A stretch of DNA of 64,000 nt, from positions 43,845 to 107,844 of the forward strand of contig QWDQ01000073.1 in assembly GCA_003868215.1 (NCBI GenBank), read 5' to 3'. This DNA is from Pseudophaeomoniella oleicola. Taxonomy: Eukaryota; Ascomycota; Eurotiomycetes; Phaeomoniellales; Phaeomoniellaceae. The stretch's first letter is position 1; each line of letters opens with the position of its first letter. The position numbers and the translations under genes were made by a program. Shown here piece after piece: positions 10,748 to 21,183 of this stretch. Below the pieces are notes generated by a model that had not been told where the DNA came from, made no database searches, and worked only from the letters and a program-made list of their open reading frames with translations.

Positions 10748-11775
10748 CAACGAATTCACTTGTTGGACCCTAATTACGATCGTAACACAGTAATAGTGTG
10801 CTGTCATCACCATCAAACTTGAAAGGTACAATACTACAACTACGGTCAACGGTGAGACGGGAAAGCGAAAACTGGTTTGCATGCCTGTTCAAGGTTCCAG
10901 TCCGTCGACAGTCGCCGTGTCGATCTTCTTCATCGTTTCTTTTCCTGCCAACCTTTTCCACTCACTTTCTCACTTTCCACCTATTGCAACATCGAAGAGC
11001 CACAGTCGCCACATCTGCGGTTCCCTTTGGTGTCCTCGCCGAGCTCGCTTCGACGATAGTGAGCAGACGGTGAAGATGTCCATTGACGAATCATGATGAC
11101 TTATTGCTCCATCACGATATCCGAGAAGTACTACGTAGCAGATGAATAGACGCTCGCTCGCTGCACTGCCACAGGACGAGAGGACCCTTCTCTTCTCGCT
11201 GGACCCTGCTTTCTCACATCCTTGTTCAACCGTCTTCCTGTGGACTCTTTTCATCAGTTCCAGAACTTCGCGACGTCGATATTACCTCGATGGAGGACTA
11301 CTGCCCTTGTGCCCTTGTCCGCTTCCACACCATCGTCTTTGTTGCATCGATAACAATTCGTCTGCCACAATGATCGTCGCTCATCAGCCTTCTTTCTGTC
11401 CCTGCAATTCGTCTATCTCCCACCTTTTTCTGGATCCCTATCATGTACAAAGGTCCGGCGGGGTAGTGTAGGGTCTCGGCTGTTGGTAGGGCCCTCGGTC
11501 ATGGTCAATTCTAGCACTCGATGACCTAGGATCTCTTTCAGTATTCCCTTATATGTCTTTTCCTTGGTCTCGAATGTCGATTTTGGTTCCTGATCTACCA
11601 TTTCCACTTTCCTCTCTTCTTACTTGAGACCTTCATTATCGTGCTTGATATGTTGTATCCCAATATGCTCACTGCCTACCATTGTTAGCCTGCATGATCC
11701 CCAGACCGTATCTCTTGTCTTCTCATTTGCAACAAATACCTCAGTTGGTGAGGTGTTGGGCCGCCCACTCTCTCA

Positions 11776-13671
11776 ATGGCAACTACTACTTCAGCAAATG
11801 GCCTGGGGGTGTGGCTGTCAGAGGCGTATTCCGTCGTCAGCGAGGTCAAATCGATAATAACGTCACCGAGTGATTCTACTGCCTCTGCCTCTGCCACTGC
11901 ATCTTCCATGTCAGCGGCTCAATCTGGCTCAACTGCGGTAACTGGAGGCTCGGCAAGCTCTGCAACTAGCGGAGCATCAGCAACGAACGGAGCATCAGGG
12001 ACGCTTTCATCGACATTTCAGACATCCGGGAGCCAAACAAGAGATCCAAGCAGTTCTGTCACGGGCGCAGCTTCATCAGCAGCTTCATCAGCGAGCGCAT
12101 CTGGCAACTCGCGTACGATTCTGACTAGTGGAACCTCACCGCTGGGACAAGCAGCAACCTCCAGTGGTACAAGTCCCGCGTCTACTTCAGCTGCCGCCGC
12201 ATCCAACGATCACCATAACAACAACCTTCCCATCATTCTCGGAAGTGTCCTGGGAGGTCTCGCACTTATACTACTCGCTTTATGCCTGTTCTGCTGCTTA
12301 CGGCGTAGGCGTTCGAAACGATCAAAGCGAATCGTGACACCAGCAGCAGATGAAGTAGATTCATGGAGAGGCCCAGACCGATCCACGCAGCCAATGATGG
12401 CTGATATTGCTGGACCAGAACGATACTCGTATCCAAATAATCCTCCGCCAATGTCTGAACATCCTGCATACAGGGGAGTTGAGACTGGTTCCACCAACCC
12501 TTTTGTTCCTCCCGTACCGCCACCAAGAAAAACGGCACCGAATGCTAAGCCTGGTCTGACCACTGACACCGTACCCGGACAAGAGCCATACACTGCCTCA
12601 AGTCCATCCAGACCAAATCGAAGGGATCCGCTTGCTGCTGGTCTTGCCGGCCTTGCCAGTGCAGCAGCAGCGAGAAAAGTCGCTCGCAAACCCATTCATA
12701 ACGGCTCACCAGCAATACAAACATCAGATTTGCCTGAACCGGTCTCACCTATCAACGAGAGCCCACGCTTTCACTCCGGTTATGGCTACAACCACCCATC
12801 CACCCGGGCCGAGAACAATCCTGGGGGTTACGATCAACGTCCATCATATAGCCATTTTCGTAGCCCATCACACCAACCCTTGATGTCCGGAGGTGATGTT
12901 GCTGACAGGAATCCAACAAGCTACACAGAAGATCGACCTCCGACTCCCTTCGGACTGATGGGAATGGGAGCCGCTGGTGCTGGTGCTGGACTGGGTGTAG
13001 CCGCGAGCCACCACCTTGACTCCAGCTCGTCTTCTAGCCACAGTCACCCACATCACTCCTCCGCGGAGTCCTCGTCTCGAAGCAGGCAGTCTTACGACTC
13101 AGCGACGATGTACCCTGCCGCCATGCGCCCTGCTCCTTCCCATTACCCTTCCCGTCATCAAACCCCACCATATGCACAGAATCGCTCTCCCCGCCGAGCC
13201 CACTTCGGCGACCCGGTCGAACTGCCATCTCCCACCGTCTCTTCGAATCATCGCAGCTCGAGCCAATCCGGGAGCAGCGGCAGCAACATACCACGCCACA
13301 CCGATACCGCTTACCCTACGGTACCTACCCATCATACTCCACCCGACAGCCACTCCTCATCTTCCAACAATGACTCCGGCGACTCAGCCTGGCGTCTCTC
13401 TTCCTCCATGCCCGGCGGCTGGGGCCCTTCCACCACCCACCATCAACCCCCGAGTCCTGGTCTATCATCAACATCATCACCACTGCAGTCCAACCCGACG
13501 GGGAAAAAGCGACTACGCCTAAGCGACCTGCGCGCCCAAGAAGAGGAATTGGATCGACTGAAAGAACACGAGGGCTGGGACGATCAACAAGCGTACGGCA
13601 GAGGTAGTGACGGATATGGTCGACGCGGAAGTGGTAGTGGCACTGGCTTTGGAATCGGTACCGCTCTGTGA
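11776..13671 (+). CDS. Mucin-like single-pass membrane protein (Mid2/WSC-type stress-sensor architecture)
   Basis: 631 aa from the first in-frame ATG. Residues 30-150 are Ser/Thr/Ala-rich, like an O-mannosylated extracellular stalk. One transmembrane helix (LPIILGSVLGGLALILLALC, about 150-172) is followed by a stop-transfer cluster RRRRSKRSKR. The cytosolic tail of about 450 residues is Pro/Ser/His-rich and disordered, ending with the conserved-looking KKRLRLSDLRAQEEELDRL. This layout is that of fungal cell-wall sensors, but no WSC Cys domain is present and no N-terminal signal peptide is visible. An in-frame stop at 11749 blocks upstream extension, so either an upstream exon is missed or the helix acts as a signal anchor. 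The name is by architecture only. Confidence 0.7.
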   Translation: MATTTSANGLGVWLSEAYSVVSEVKSIITSPSDSTASASATASSMSAAQSGSTAVTGGSASSATSGASATNGASGTLSSTFQTSGSQTRDPSSSVTGAASSAASSASASGNSRTILTSGTSPLGQAATSSGTSPASTSAAAASNDHHNNNLPIILGSVLGGLALILLALCLFCCLRRRRSKRSKRIVTPAADEVDSWRGPDRSTQPMMADIAGPERYSYPNNPPPMSEHPAYRGVETGSTNPFVPPVPPPRKTAPNAKPGLTTDTVPGQEPYTASSPSRPNRRDPLAAGLAGLASAAAARKVARKPIHNGSPAIQTSDLPEPVSPINESPRFHSGYGYNHPSTRAENNPGGYDQRPSYSHFRSPSHQPLMSGGDVADRNPTSYTEDRPPTPFGLMGMGAAGAGAGLGVAASHHLDSSSSSSHSHPHHSSAESSSRSRQSYDSATMYPAAMRPAPSHYPSRHQTPPYAQNRSPRRAHFGDPVELPSPTVSSNHRSSSQSGSSGSNIPRHTDTAYPTVPTHHTPPDSHSSSSNNDSGDSAWRLSSSMPGGWGPSTTHHQPPSPGLSSTSSPLQSNPTGKKRLRLSDLRAQEEELDRLKEHEGWDDQQAYGRGSDGYGRRGSGSGTGFGIGTAL

Positions 13672-14701
13672 ACCAGGACATTACGACACATGAAAATTTG
13701 CGGATATGGACATGGATTGAGTCCAGAATGAGTCAGAAAGATTTTCACAATTTCCTCTGCAGCGATATATTCTTCGTACTCTTTTTCAATTTCCGAGAAC
13801 CCATTTTACTCCTCCCGTTGATGAAACTGTTTTTTTTTCTACTACCGTTTATGAGATTTCAACAACGAAACGACTCATCTTCACGCTCTCTCTTCATCTT
13901 GCTTTTCTCATATGGATATACATACTACCATTTTCTCCAATGTTGTTCCTTTTTTTGTTTTGATACCCTCTCATCTCGTCATCATCATCATCATCGGCAA
14001 TAGACAGACACAGAGACATGCAGGCATGTAAACAAACATCTTATAAACCTATACCCTCGCCCATCTGTTTCTTTAATTTTTGTTCAACCAACTCCTAATG
14101 TTCCTCTTTCCCATCCCTTTCCCCCCTGTACACGGTACGGTGTGTAGGTAGGTATCAAACAGTCGTTCGGTCGGTCGGTTGGTGAGTTGGTTGGTATCGG
14201 TAACTACTAGTCTTTCTCTTCACATGCATGCAAACAATATATATCTACCTAAGGTACATATATGTACCTGGTATGTACCTTATGTTATAGAACTTGGAGA
14301 ACTTGGGATATTTGAATTTTTTGTGCCGGAATTCCTTTCCTTTTGATTTTGTTTTTTCCTCATGGGTAGTTTTATATATATCTACCTTAACTTACGTATA
14401 AACGGCATACCATGCATGGCATACTAGACCATATCAGACCAGACCAGACCAACGGCCAGCCACAAGGCGGCGGCGGCGGCGGTTGCGCTTTTTTTCCCTC
14501 ATGTTGAAATAGTTGAGACTCCCACATGGCTGGACTCTGCTGAATGCTTCAATTCACTTCACTTCCCGTATTCTCCTCTCCGACCAGTGCCTAAGTAAGA
14601 GAGAAATGAAAGGGTACAATCCTGGTCTACCTACCTAGTTCCGTTCATGTGACTTTTGTATGATTTTCCTATCTATCGCGCATAGTTGTTGAAACTTGAC
14701 T
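13672..14701. other. Intergenic region with simple repeats
   Basis: Space between two convergent genes. It is T-rich after the membrane-protein gene. Simple repeats include GGTC/GGTT tetramers near 14165-14200, CAGAC units near 14435-14450 and a GGC run near 14470-14480. TACCT/AGGTA half-sites recur at about 14145, 14250-14280 and 14630. No gene is seen. Confidence 0.55.
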
Positions 14702-16773
14702 TCACGACGTTGGGATCGTGACCTGTTTGACACCGTCGGTGACGCTATCTACGGCGGCATCCTCGCCTTTGAGCTCTGGTGTGCCTCCCTCTGCGATTTT
14801 CTTTTCGGACTCCTTCACATCGTCACCTTTCGCGCTGGCTTCGACGCCGGTTGCACCTTGCCCACCCGCTGCTGCCTTTGCTGCGTCGGCCGCTTTCCGG
14901 GCGGCCTTCTTCTCTTTGTCTGCTTGCTTCTTCTTGGCCTTTTCAGCGGCTTTCTTCGCTTCCTCTTCCTGCTTCTGTTTCCGTTCCGCCTGGTTGCCGC
15001 CGAACATTTCTCGCCATTCATCTGCTTTCTTCTCGTCGATGCGACTGAAGAGATAGGCTGCTTTGCCGATATGGTGGCCTGCTTTGAGGTATGTTGGTTT
15101 CCAGCCATCTTTAATATCGTCTTCGGAGGGGATGGAGAGGAATGGTGCGTTGACTTGGGAACGAATCGAAGCACAAGTGGCGGGGAGGTAGGGTTCGAAA
15201 ACAGCCGAGCAGAGGTAAATCAGATTTACCACTGCACCAACAACTTGAGCAGCAAGTTCGGGTTGAGAGGCAATGAGAGAGTTGTCCAGACGGTGGGCCT
15301 GTATGAGACCGTTGCCAGCTTCAGCAATCTTCATAGCCGTTGACAGAGCAGCACGGAGATGTACGGTCTCCATTTCGGAAAGATATTGGGCGAGCAGCGT
15401 GGTAATTTCGGCAAGGTGACTGCTGAAGGATTCGGGGAGGGAAGCTGGGTCGAAATGCTCGGGGATGACTCCATTGTACGCTTTTGGAGAGTTGACAAGC
15501 TTGATCACTCGATTGACAAAGTTACCGAGCTTTGCTAGCAACTCACTGTTGTTTCCATCGATAAAGGTACGCCACTCGAATTGTGTATCACCAGATTCAG
15601 GTCGGTTCTTCAACAGATAGTATCGCCATACGTCGGGTGGTACACCGGTTTCCTTTGCGTTGTTGCCGAATACACCAATACCCCTTGATTTCGAGAACTT
15701 GCCGCCTTCGTAGTTGAGGTATTCTGTTGCGGAAAGGTGATGCAGCTTTGTCCATTTCTCGCCGGTAGCTATTTGACAACCGGGGAAAATGACGCTGTGG
15801 AATGGCACATTGTCCTTGCCCAAGAATTGGAAAAGCTGGACGTTCTCTGGGTTGCGCCACCACTTCTCCCACTCTTCTGTATAGTTCGCCGTGATTGACG
15901 GGTACCCTATGCACGCTTCGAACCATACGTATAGCACCTTGTTCTCATAACCCGGAAGTGGAACTGGAACACCCCATGACAGGTCACGGGTGATACCACG
16001 GTCCTTCAAGCCTTCCTTCAACCATGACTCCGTGATGATCTTTGCGTTCTTTGACCAACCCCCAGTTCGGATCGATTCCTCTGTGAACTTCTCGATATCT
16101 GGCTGTAGTTTGTCAAGGAGAAGATAGGTATGGGTTGTTTCTCGACGAATGGGAGTTTCTCCGTCAACCTTGCATCGTGGGTTGATGAGATCGAAAGGAT
16201 CCAGTAGATTGCCACACTTGTCGCACTGATCTCCTCGCGCATCTTCGTAGCCGCAGATCTTGCATGTGCCTTCTACAAACCTATCTGCTAGGAATTTGCC
16301 GTGCTTGGGGCAGAATGGTTGCTCTGATGTCTTCTCCACCAGATACCCATTTTCATTCACCTTCAAGAAGACGTGCTGGGAGATCTTGGTGTGTTGTTCC
16401 GTAGGGGTCCGTCCGAAGATATCAAAAGCGATCTCGAACCAATCGTATACTTCGGCATGGATCTTGTTGTACTTCGCACATAGTTCGGCAGGGCTGACTC
16501 CTTCCTCGAGCGCTTTCGTTTCAGTTGCGGTTCCGTATTCGTCTGTACCACAAACGTACAAGGTCGGTCGGCCTCGAGCTTTATTATACCTGCATGTATG
16601 TCAGACCTGCGTTTGAGACGGTTTTGTGACAATGATTACCTTGAAAAGACATCGGCACTCAGCACACTGCCTATGATGTTTCCGAGGTGGGGAACGTTGT
16701 TCACGTAAGGCAATGCGCTGGTAATGAGGATGTTGCGCTGGCCTTCCTTTGGTAGGATCTTCTCAGGGGCCAT
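14702..16773 (-). CDS. MES1: Methionyl-tRNA synthetase, cytosolic
   Basis: Charges tRNA-Met with methionine. Two exons, 16773-16640 and 16589-14702, are separated by a 49-bp intron whose junction restores [15 protein letters not shown]. The 673-aa protein has the class I signature in VPHLGNIIG (HIGH-like, residues 28-31), the connective-peptide zinc Cys pairs ([18 protein letters not shown]) and KMSKS as KFSKSRG (about 340), followed by the anticodon-binding helical domain. It begins almost directly at the catalytic domain, without the GST-like N-terminal extension that yeast Mes1 uses to bind Arc1. The C-terminus (from about 570) is a Lys/Ala/Glu-rich helix that may serve non-specific tRNA binding. 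It is divergent from LTO1, with 237 bp between start codons. Confidence 0.95.
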
Positions 16774-17010
16774 GTTGAGTTTCCCTTCGAGACTGTTTGA
16801 GGCAACGTGAATATCAACAATTTGCTGTCGTCGGAGATGGGAATGCTCAGTTGAGAATTGAGCTTGAAGTGGTACGATGACTCCGGGCAGAAAATATGGC
16901 GGGGCACCTTATCACGTCCGATAATAATTAATTCCTCTCCTCTCTACCTCCGATCATTTCAGCCCTATCAGGTGTCACCATCCTCTTCTCTTCTGAAAAC
17001 AACGTGCGCA

Positions 17011-17538
17011 ATGGAACAGGATCCTCTGGACAGTCTTCTTGACCTAGAGGAAGACTACTACGACGAAGGATATAAATTGGGAGAGGCAGATGGCTCGCAT
17101 GCCGGTTGGGTAGAAGGGAAACTCTTCGGAATCGAGAAAGGATTTGAGAAGGCTTTGGAAATGGGTAGGATGCATGGCAAGGCTACAGTCTGGAAGTACA
17201 GGCTAAGTAACGCGGGACTGAGTACCGTGAATGGCAAAGAACAAGGTGAAGCAACTGCAGAGCTCGCACACGCTCTTGACACTCTTCCCGCCTTGAAGGA
17301 TGCTGGACGATTAGCGACTCAGATCGAACAGCTTTTTTCAACAACAAATGCCAATCAATTATCGACCGCTAATGACGATGATTCGGTCTCTGAGTTCGAT
17401 GACCGCTTAAAACGAGCATCGGCAAAAATCAAAATCGTCTCCAGAGTCATTGGCGAGCCTGAGAAGCTCACCGACAACAAGCCCACTCAATCAAACGACA
17501 ATATCGAGGAACTCAGCAGTCTATCCGTACGGCGCTGA
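17011..17538 (+). CDS. LTO1: LTO1/ORAOV1 homolog, Yae1-domain Fe-S adaptor
   Basis: Partner of Yae1 in the adaptor complex that, in yeast, recruits the cytosolic Fe-S assembly machinery to the ABC protein Rli1. The 175-aa protein carries the family hallmark near its N-terminus: repeated Gly every fourth residue within GYKLGEADGSHAGWVEG and LFGIEKGFEKALEMG (residues 21-55). This is preceded by the acidic LDLEEDYYDEG. The C-terminal half is helical and variable, ending SSLSVRR rather than with the C-terminal Trp known for client recognition in yeast Lto1. The start at 17011 is preferred over upstream in-frame codons because homology begins there. The client gene RLI1 lies downstream in this window. 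Confidence 0.88.
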   Translation: MEQDPLDSLLDLEEDYYDEGYKLGEADGSHAGWVEGKLFGIEKGFEKALEMGRMHGKATVWKYRLSNAGLSTVNGKEQGEATAELAHALDTLPALKDAGRLATQIEQLFSTTNANQLSTANDDDSVSEFDDRLKRASAKIKIVSRVIGEPEKLTDNKPTQSNDNIEELSSLSVRR

Positions 17539-17733
17539 AGCAACTATGGTTATGGCTATTTTCAGACTCAACTCTTCACTGAAGCCTCTTGCTGGGATGA
17601 TCTTGGCAGACAGATACCTTATCGTCTCGTGATTCTTCTGCGATCGCGGAGACACTGACAATTTCTCGTTCCTGTGCCACTATCCCTGGGCAAGCGCAGC
17701 TATCCGCCACTAGAATCCTGCCTTGAAAGCTGC

Positions 17734-18932
17734 TCATTGGTACGGACTTACGCTCAGTCCCTTCATCTCTCGACCTTCTTTCTTTCCAATGCTGAAGCAT
17801 GTTCCCATAAACTCCCAGGACACATAGCGGAAGATCGTCCAGCCAGCGAACGTCCAGAACGTGTCAACAATCCCCCAACCATTGGCTGGGCTTGTACCAA
17901 AGGCAGCACCTTTCATCAGATGACCAAGCCAATTCATGGTGATCATGTAGTCACCCCGGTCGAGGCCTCTTAAAGTGACATCGGCAACCGTATCTGGTTC
18001 CTCTGGTACGTCAGTACCTTCCAAGGTTTTGGTTAGACGTGGCTTCGACTTATCCTCGATCTCGAAACCCGGCGTACGGATCCCCCCCGGGTAGACAATA
18101 TGGACCTTGATCTCCGGCGATGATGCGTTACCAGAAGGATGGCGACGGACACCGTTGTAATAATTGGTCTCTTGAGCAAGAGTATCAGCAAGCGAACGCA
18201 ATGCTGCTTTGGCTGGGTTATATGGAGTATAGCCTGCAAGTGGGAAGAATGCTAGGACGGAAGAGGTGAAAATGATGTGGCGGGTTGAACTCGTAGAAGA
18301 AGGGGCAGCCTTTTCTGCCGATGGTCCCAACCAGGATTTTAACGTCGACTGAGCCATATTTGCACTAGACCAATAGATCGAATCCATTTGACCGCGAAGC
18401 ACATCTGGAGAGGTGTCCACAAAGTAGCCAGGTACAGAATTACCTGCACAGCAAAACACGGTGTCAGGAGGCACGCCATTGTTCCATGTAGTGGTCTCTG
18501 CAATTATACGATCTGTTTCACTATTCTTGCGAAGGTCGGCAGAGATATAATTAAACCATTGACTTTGGGGATGTAGTGCAAGCCCCTGCAGACTGTTAGC
18601 GTGGTGCGTGCTTCGTTGACGGATTCTTCTCTGCGTACAGCGATGACCTCAAGAGCGTTCTCGAGTTTTGGGACATTTTGAGCCACAATTACTACATTGG
18701 CACCTTTCTGGGACAACTTTTTGGCTATGCTCAGACCCATGCCCTGAGATCCTCCTGTAACTATGATGGTCTAGACGGATGTCAGTAAAACGTTGGCAGA
18801 AGGTGTATAACCGCATACTCTTCCATCGACAGGGAATTGACTTTTTCCCGCAAACAAACCCATGCCTAAAAGTGAGAGCAGACCGACGATGACTGGGAGA
18901 AACCAAGAGGAGATGTTCTCCAGGAAGGCCAT
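17734..18932 (-). CDS. TSC10: 3-ketodihydrosphingosine reductase (KDSR)
   Basis: Reduces 3-ketodihydrosphingosine to dihydrosphingosine with NADPH at the ER in sphingolipid synthesis. Three in-phase exons are 18932-18819, 18770-18639 and 18585-17734, with introns of 48 and 53 bp. The product of 365 aa has an N-terminal membrane segment (about 9-31), the short-chain dehydrogenase nucleotide motif TGGSQGMG (about 42-49), the catalytic Ser in IIFTSSVLAFF and the YNPAK form of YxxxK (about 205-209). C-terminal hydrophobic residues (TFWTFAGWTIFRYVSWEFMG) fit the family. A GTAAGT occurs just before the assigned stop, so an additional terminal exon is possible. It is divergent from SAS10. Confidence 0.88.
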
Positions 18933-19230
18933 TGAGATCACTCGGATGATATATGGACGAGATGATCTGACAGCGGAATTCAGTCTTTGATATCAAATAC
19001 CCCTGATATATTACTCCGGATTATCTATTTTCCCTAAAGATTCATACCTTAATTACCTGATAATAATATTACTGTACCGCCCTGAAAGTTACGTAGTAAT
19101 CACAGCGCCCCCGTCCCCGCATCTTATAATTTGATGGTGGAGATATTTTTTTCGATAACAATTTTGTAGTTTGAAGGCTGAGAGAGACGAGGCTTACTTT
19201 TTGCCGCATTCTCATAGAAGCCACAGCAAG

Positions 19231-21183
19231 ATGGCCAAGAAAAGGAAGGCAGGAGGCGGTAAACCTTTTGGCCAGTCGTCTGAAGCAGTGTCAAATGCCA
19301 AAACCAAATATGCGGTCAACGAGACTTTTGACGATCCCGAAGATGCATTTCACGCTGGTCGGGACAAGATATTGCTAGAAGAGAGGCCCGACGTCAAGAA
19401 GAGGCGACGTATCGAGGAAGACAGTCAGTCCCGGCTTTCAAGATCCTATGAGCAGTATCTAACAGTAGCAGATGCACGCCTAGATCCCTCCGACGAAGAA
19501 GTATATGGTTATGACGAACCGAGCGACGAAGATCTGGATGACGAAGATGATGTCGATGCACAGGAAGATTACCAAAGCGACGAGGCTTCCGTGGAAGGTA
19601 GTGACGAAGAAGAAGAACAATTAGGGCATTTCGGGAACTCAAAGCAAGACTATTATGATGCGGATCAAATCCAGACGGAGGAAGATGCCCTGGCGGAGGA
19701 ACGTGAAGCTCGACGCATTCAGCAGAAGCAACTGGAGGGCATGACCGAAGCAGATTTTGGCTTTGATGAGGGACAGTGGCTTGATCAAGGTGAGGAGGAA
19801 AGCAAGGGCCAGCGGACTGTTACAGAGAAACTACCCGAATTGGAGATTCCGGATGATATGCCTGCAGAAGAACGCTTGAAGATCCTGAAGGGTCGCTATC
19901 CGGAATTCGAACCTTTGGCGAAGGACTTTGTTGATCTGCAGTCTACACATGCAGACTTGAAGCTTGCAGCGGATGCGGCCATAGCAGTGGTCAGGAGTCG
20001 TAAGGGAAAGCTAGATACGGTGGACGGAGTATTCTCGTCTGTTCCTGTTGCTGTTACAAAGTACAGGGCACTGTCTGCCTACCTGGCTGCTGTCGGAATG
20101 TACTTTGCTTTACTTACTTCTGCTTCGACGACGAATTCGAATCTACCAATTTCACCATCAGAACTCCGAGATCACCCTGTCTTTCGGAGTCTCCTCCAAT
20201 GCCGGCAGCTGTGGGAAACCGCCAAGGATATTGCTGTTTCGGAAGCTGAAGACACCACTACCTCGGACGAACCTGATACTGGTCTGGTCGATACTCCCGT
20301 TGTGACAGACGTTGCAGCGTCAGCTCAGCCACCGAAGAAGCAGAAGAAGCGGAAGTCACGCGCTGAGCGTGCGGCGAAAGCTGCGGCACAAGCAGACGCA
20401 GAAGCTCGCCAAGCCCGTCTAGCTGCTGCAGAAGCCAGCCTTGCAGACTTGGATAGCCTCGTTTCACTGAAACCTACGAAGGCGGTCATCTCATCCGCAG
20501 CACCTGCTCGAGATGACGTCTCCGATTTCGGGGATGAGACGCCCCTTACAGCCGAAGAAGCCGCGGCAAAGGCTCAACGCAAGAAGTCACTTCGATTCTA
20601 TTCTAGTCAAATCGCTCAGAAAGCTAACAAGCGTGGCGCGGCTTCTCGCGACGCCGGAGGAGACCATGATTTACCTTATAAGGAACGCCTCAGGGATCGT
20701 CAAGCTCGTCTGATTCGAGAAGCCGAGCGGCGGGGTGCTGCTGGTAGTGATCTCGGTGGAGCTTCTGACGATGAGGAGGGCCCGACAAATGCTGACCGCG
20801 AAGCTGGTGGCTCAGATGATGAGTATTATCAAACCATCACTTCACGTACCGCCTCCAAGAAAGCCACCAAATCCGCCCTCGCAGCCGCCCATGCTGCAGC
20901 CGCAGCTCAGAACGGCCACGTAACCAACATCACCGAATCTGTTGGTGCCGACGGCAAACGCGCCATCAGCTACGAAATCTCCAAGAACAAAGGCCTGACA
21001 CCGCACCGAAAGAAGGACGTGAGGAACCCCCGCGTCAAGAAACGGAAGAAGTTCGACGAGAAAATGAAGAAATTGAAGGGGAGCGGACAGAGACAGGTGT
21101 GGCGCGGTGGAGAAGGAAGAGGGGGCTATGGTGGTGAAACGACGGGTATCAACAGGAGTGTTGTCAGGAGTGTTAAATTGTAA
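19231..21183 (+). CDS. UTP3: SAS10/UTP3, small-subunit processome protein
   Basis: Nucleolar component of the U3 snoRNP/SSU processome required for 18S rRNA maturation. It is intronless, 650 aa. The start MAKKRKAGGGK is preferred because the upstream 20 codons look like leader. The N-terminal third is acidic (EPSDEDLDDEDDVDAQED and similar). The Sas10/Utp3/C1D domain is at about 215-300 (YPEFEPLAKDFVDLQSTHAD), followed by a Lys-rich and Ala-rich linker. The Sas10 C-terminal domain is at about 575-650 (YEISKNKGLTPHRKK, NPRVKKRKKFDEKMKKLKG), ending TGINRSVVRSVKL as in homologs. Confidence 0.93.
   Translation: MAKKRKAGGGKPFGQSSEAVSNAKTKYAVNETFDDPEDAFHAGRDKILLEERPDVKKRRRIEEDSQSRLSRSYEQYLTVADARLDPSDEEVYGYDEPSDEDLDDEDDVDAQEDYQSDEASVEGSDEEEEQLGHFGNSKQDYYDADQIQTEEDALAEEREARRIQQKQLEGMTEADFGFDEGQWLDQGEEESKGQRTVTEKLPELEIPDDMPAEERLKILKGRYPEFEPLAKDFVDLQSTHADLKLAADAAIAVVRSRKGKLDTVDGVFSSVPVAVTKYRALSAYLAAVGMYFALLTSASTTNSNLPISPSELRDHPVFRSLLQCRQLWETAKDIAVSEAEDTTTSDEPDTGLVDTPVVTDVAASAQPPKKQKKRKSRAERAAKAAAQADAEARQARLAAAEASLADLDSLVSLKPTKAVISSAAPARDDVSDFGDETPLTAEEAAAKAQRKKSLRFYSSQIAQKANKRGAASRDAGGDHDLPYKERLRDRQARLIREAERRGAAGSDLGGASDDEEGPTNADREAGGSDDEYYQTITSRTASKKATKSALAAAHAAAAAQNGHVTNITESVGADGKRAISYEISKNKGLTPHRKKDVRNPRVKKRKKFDEKMKKLKGSGQRQVWRGGEGRGGYGGETTGINRSVVRSVKL

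Larger units (their letters stand above)
9582..11775. other. Long intergenic region with TACTACGTAGTA palindromes and pyrimidine-rich leader
   Basis: No convincing gene; open frames of 60-120 codons on both strands overlap each other and show no family features. Two exact TACTACGTAGTA palindromes occur (10640-10651, 10736-10747) and a one-base variant near 11129. From about 10900 to 11770 the + strand is CT-rich, as expected for a long fungal promoter and 5' leader of the downstream membrane-protein gene. A missed 5' exon of that gene could lie here. Confidence 0.5.

Noticed and set aside
12545-13522. Several 60-170-codon frames on both strands within the mucin-like gene
   Set aside because: Shadow frames generated by the Ser/Pro/His-rich tail; codon use and homology support only the + frame of 11776-13671.
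14696-15343. 215-codon open frame on the + strand rich in Phe, Cys and Leu
   Set aside because: It lies antisense to the Lys/Glu/Ala-rich end of methionyl-tRNA synthetase, whose composition opens the opposite strand; no membrane-protein family was recognised.
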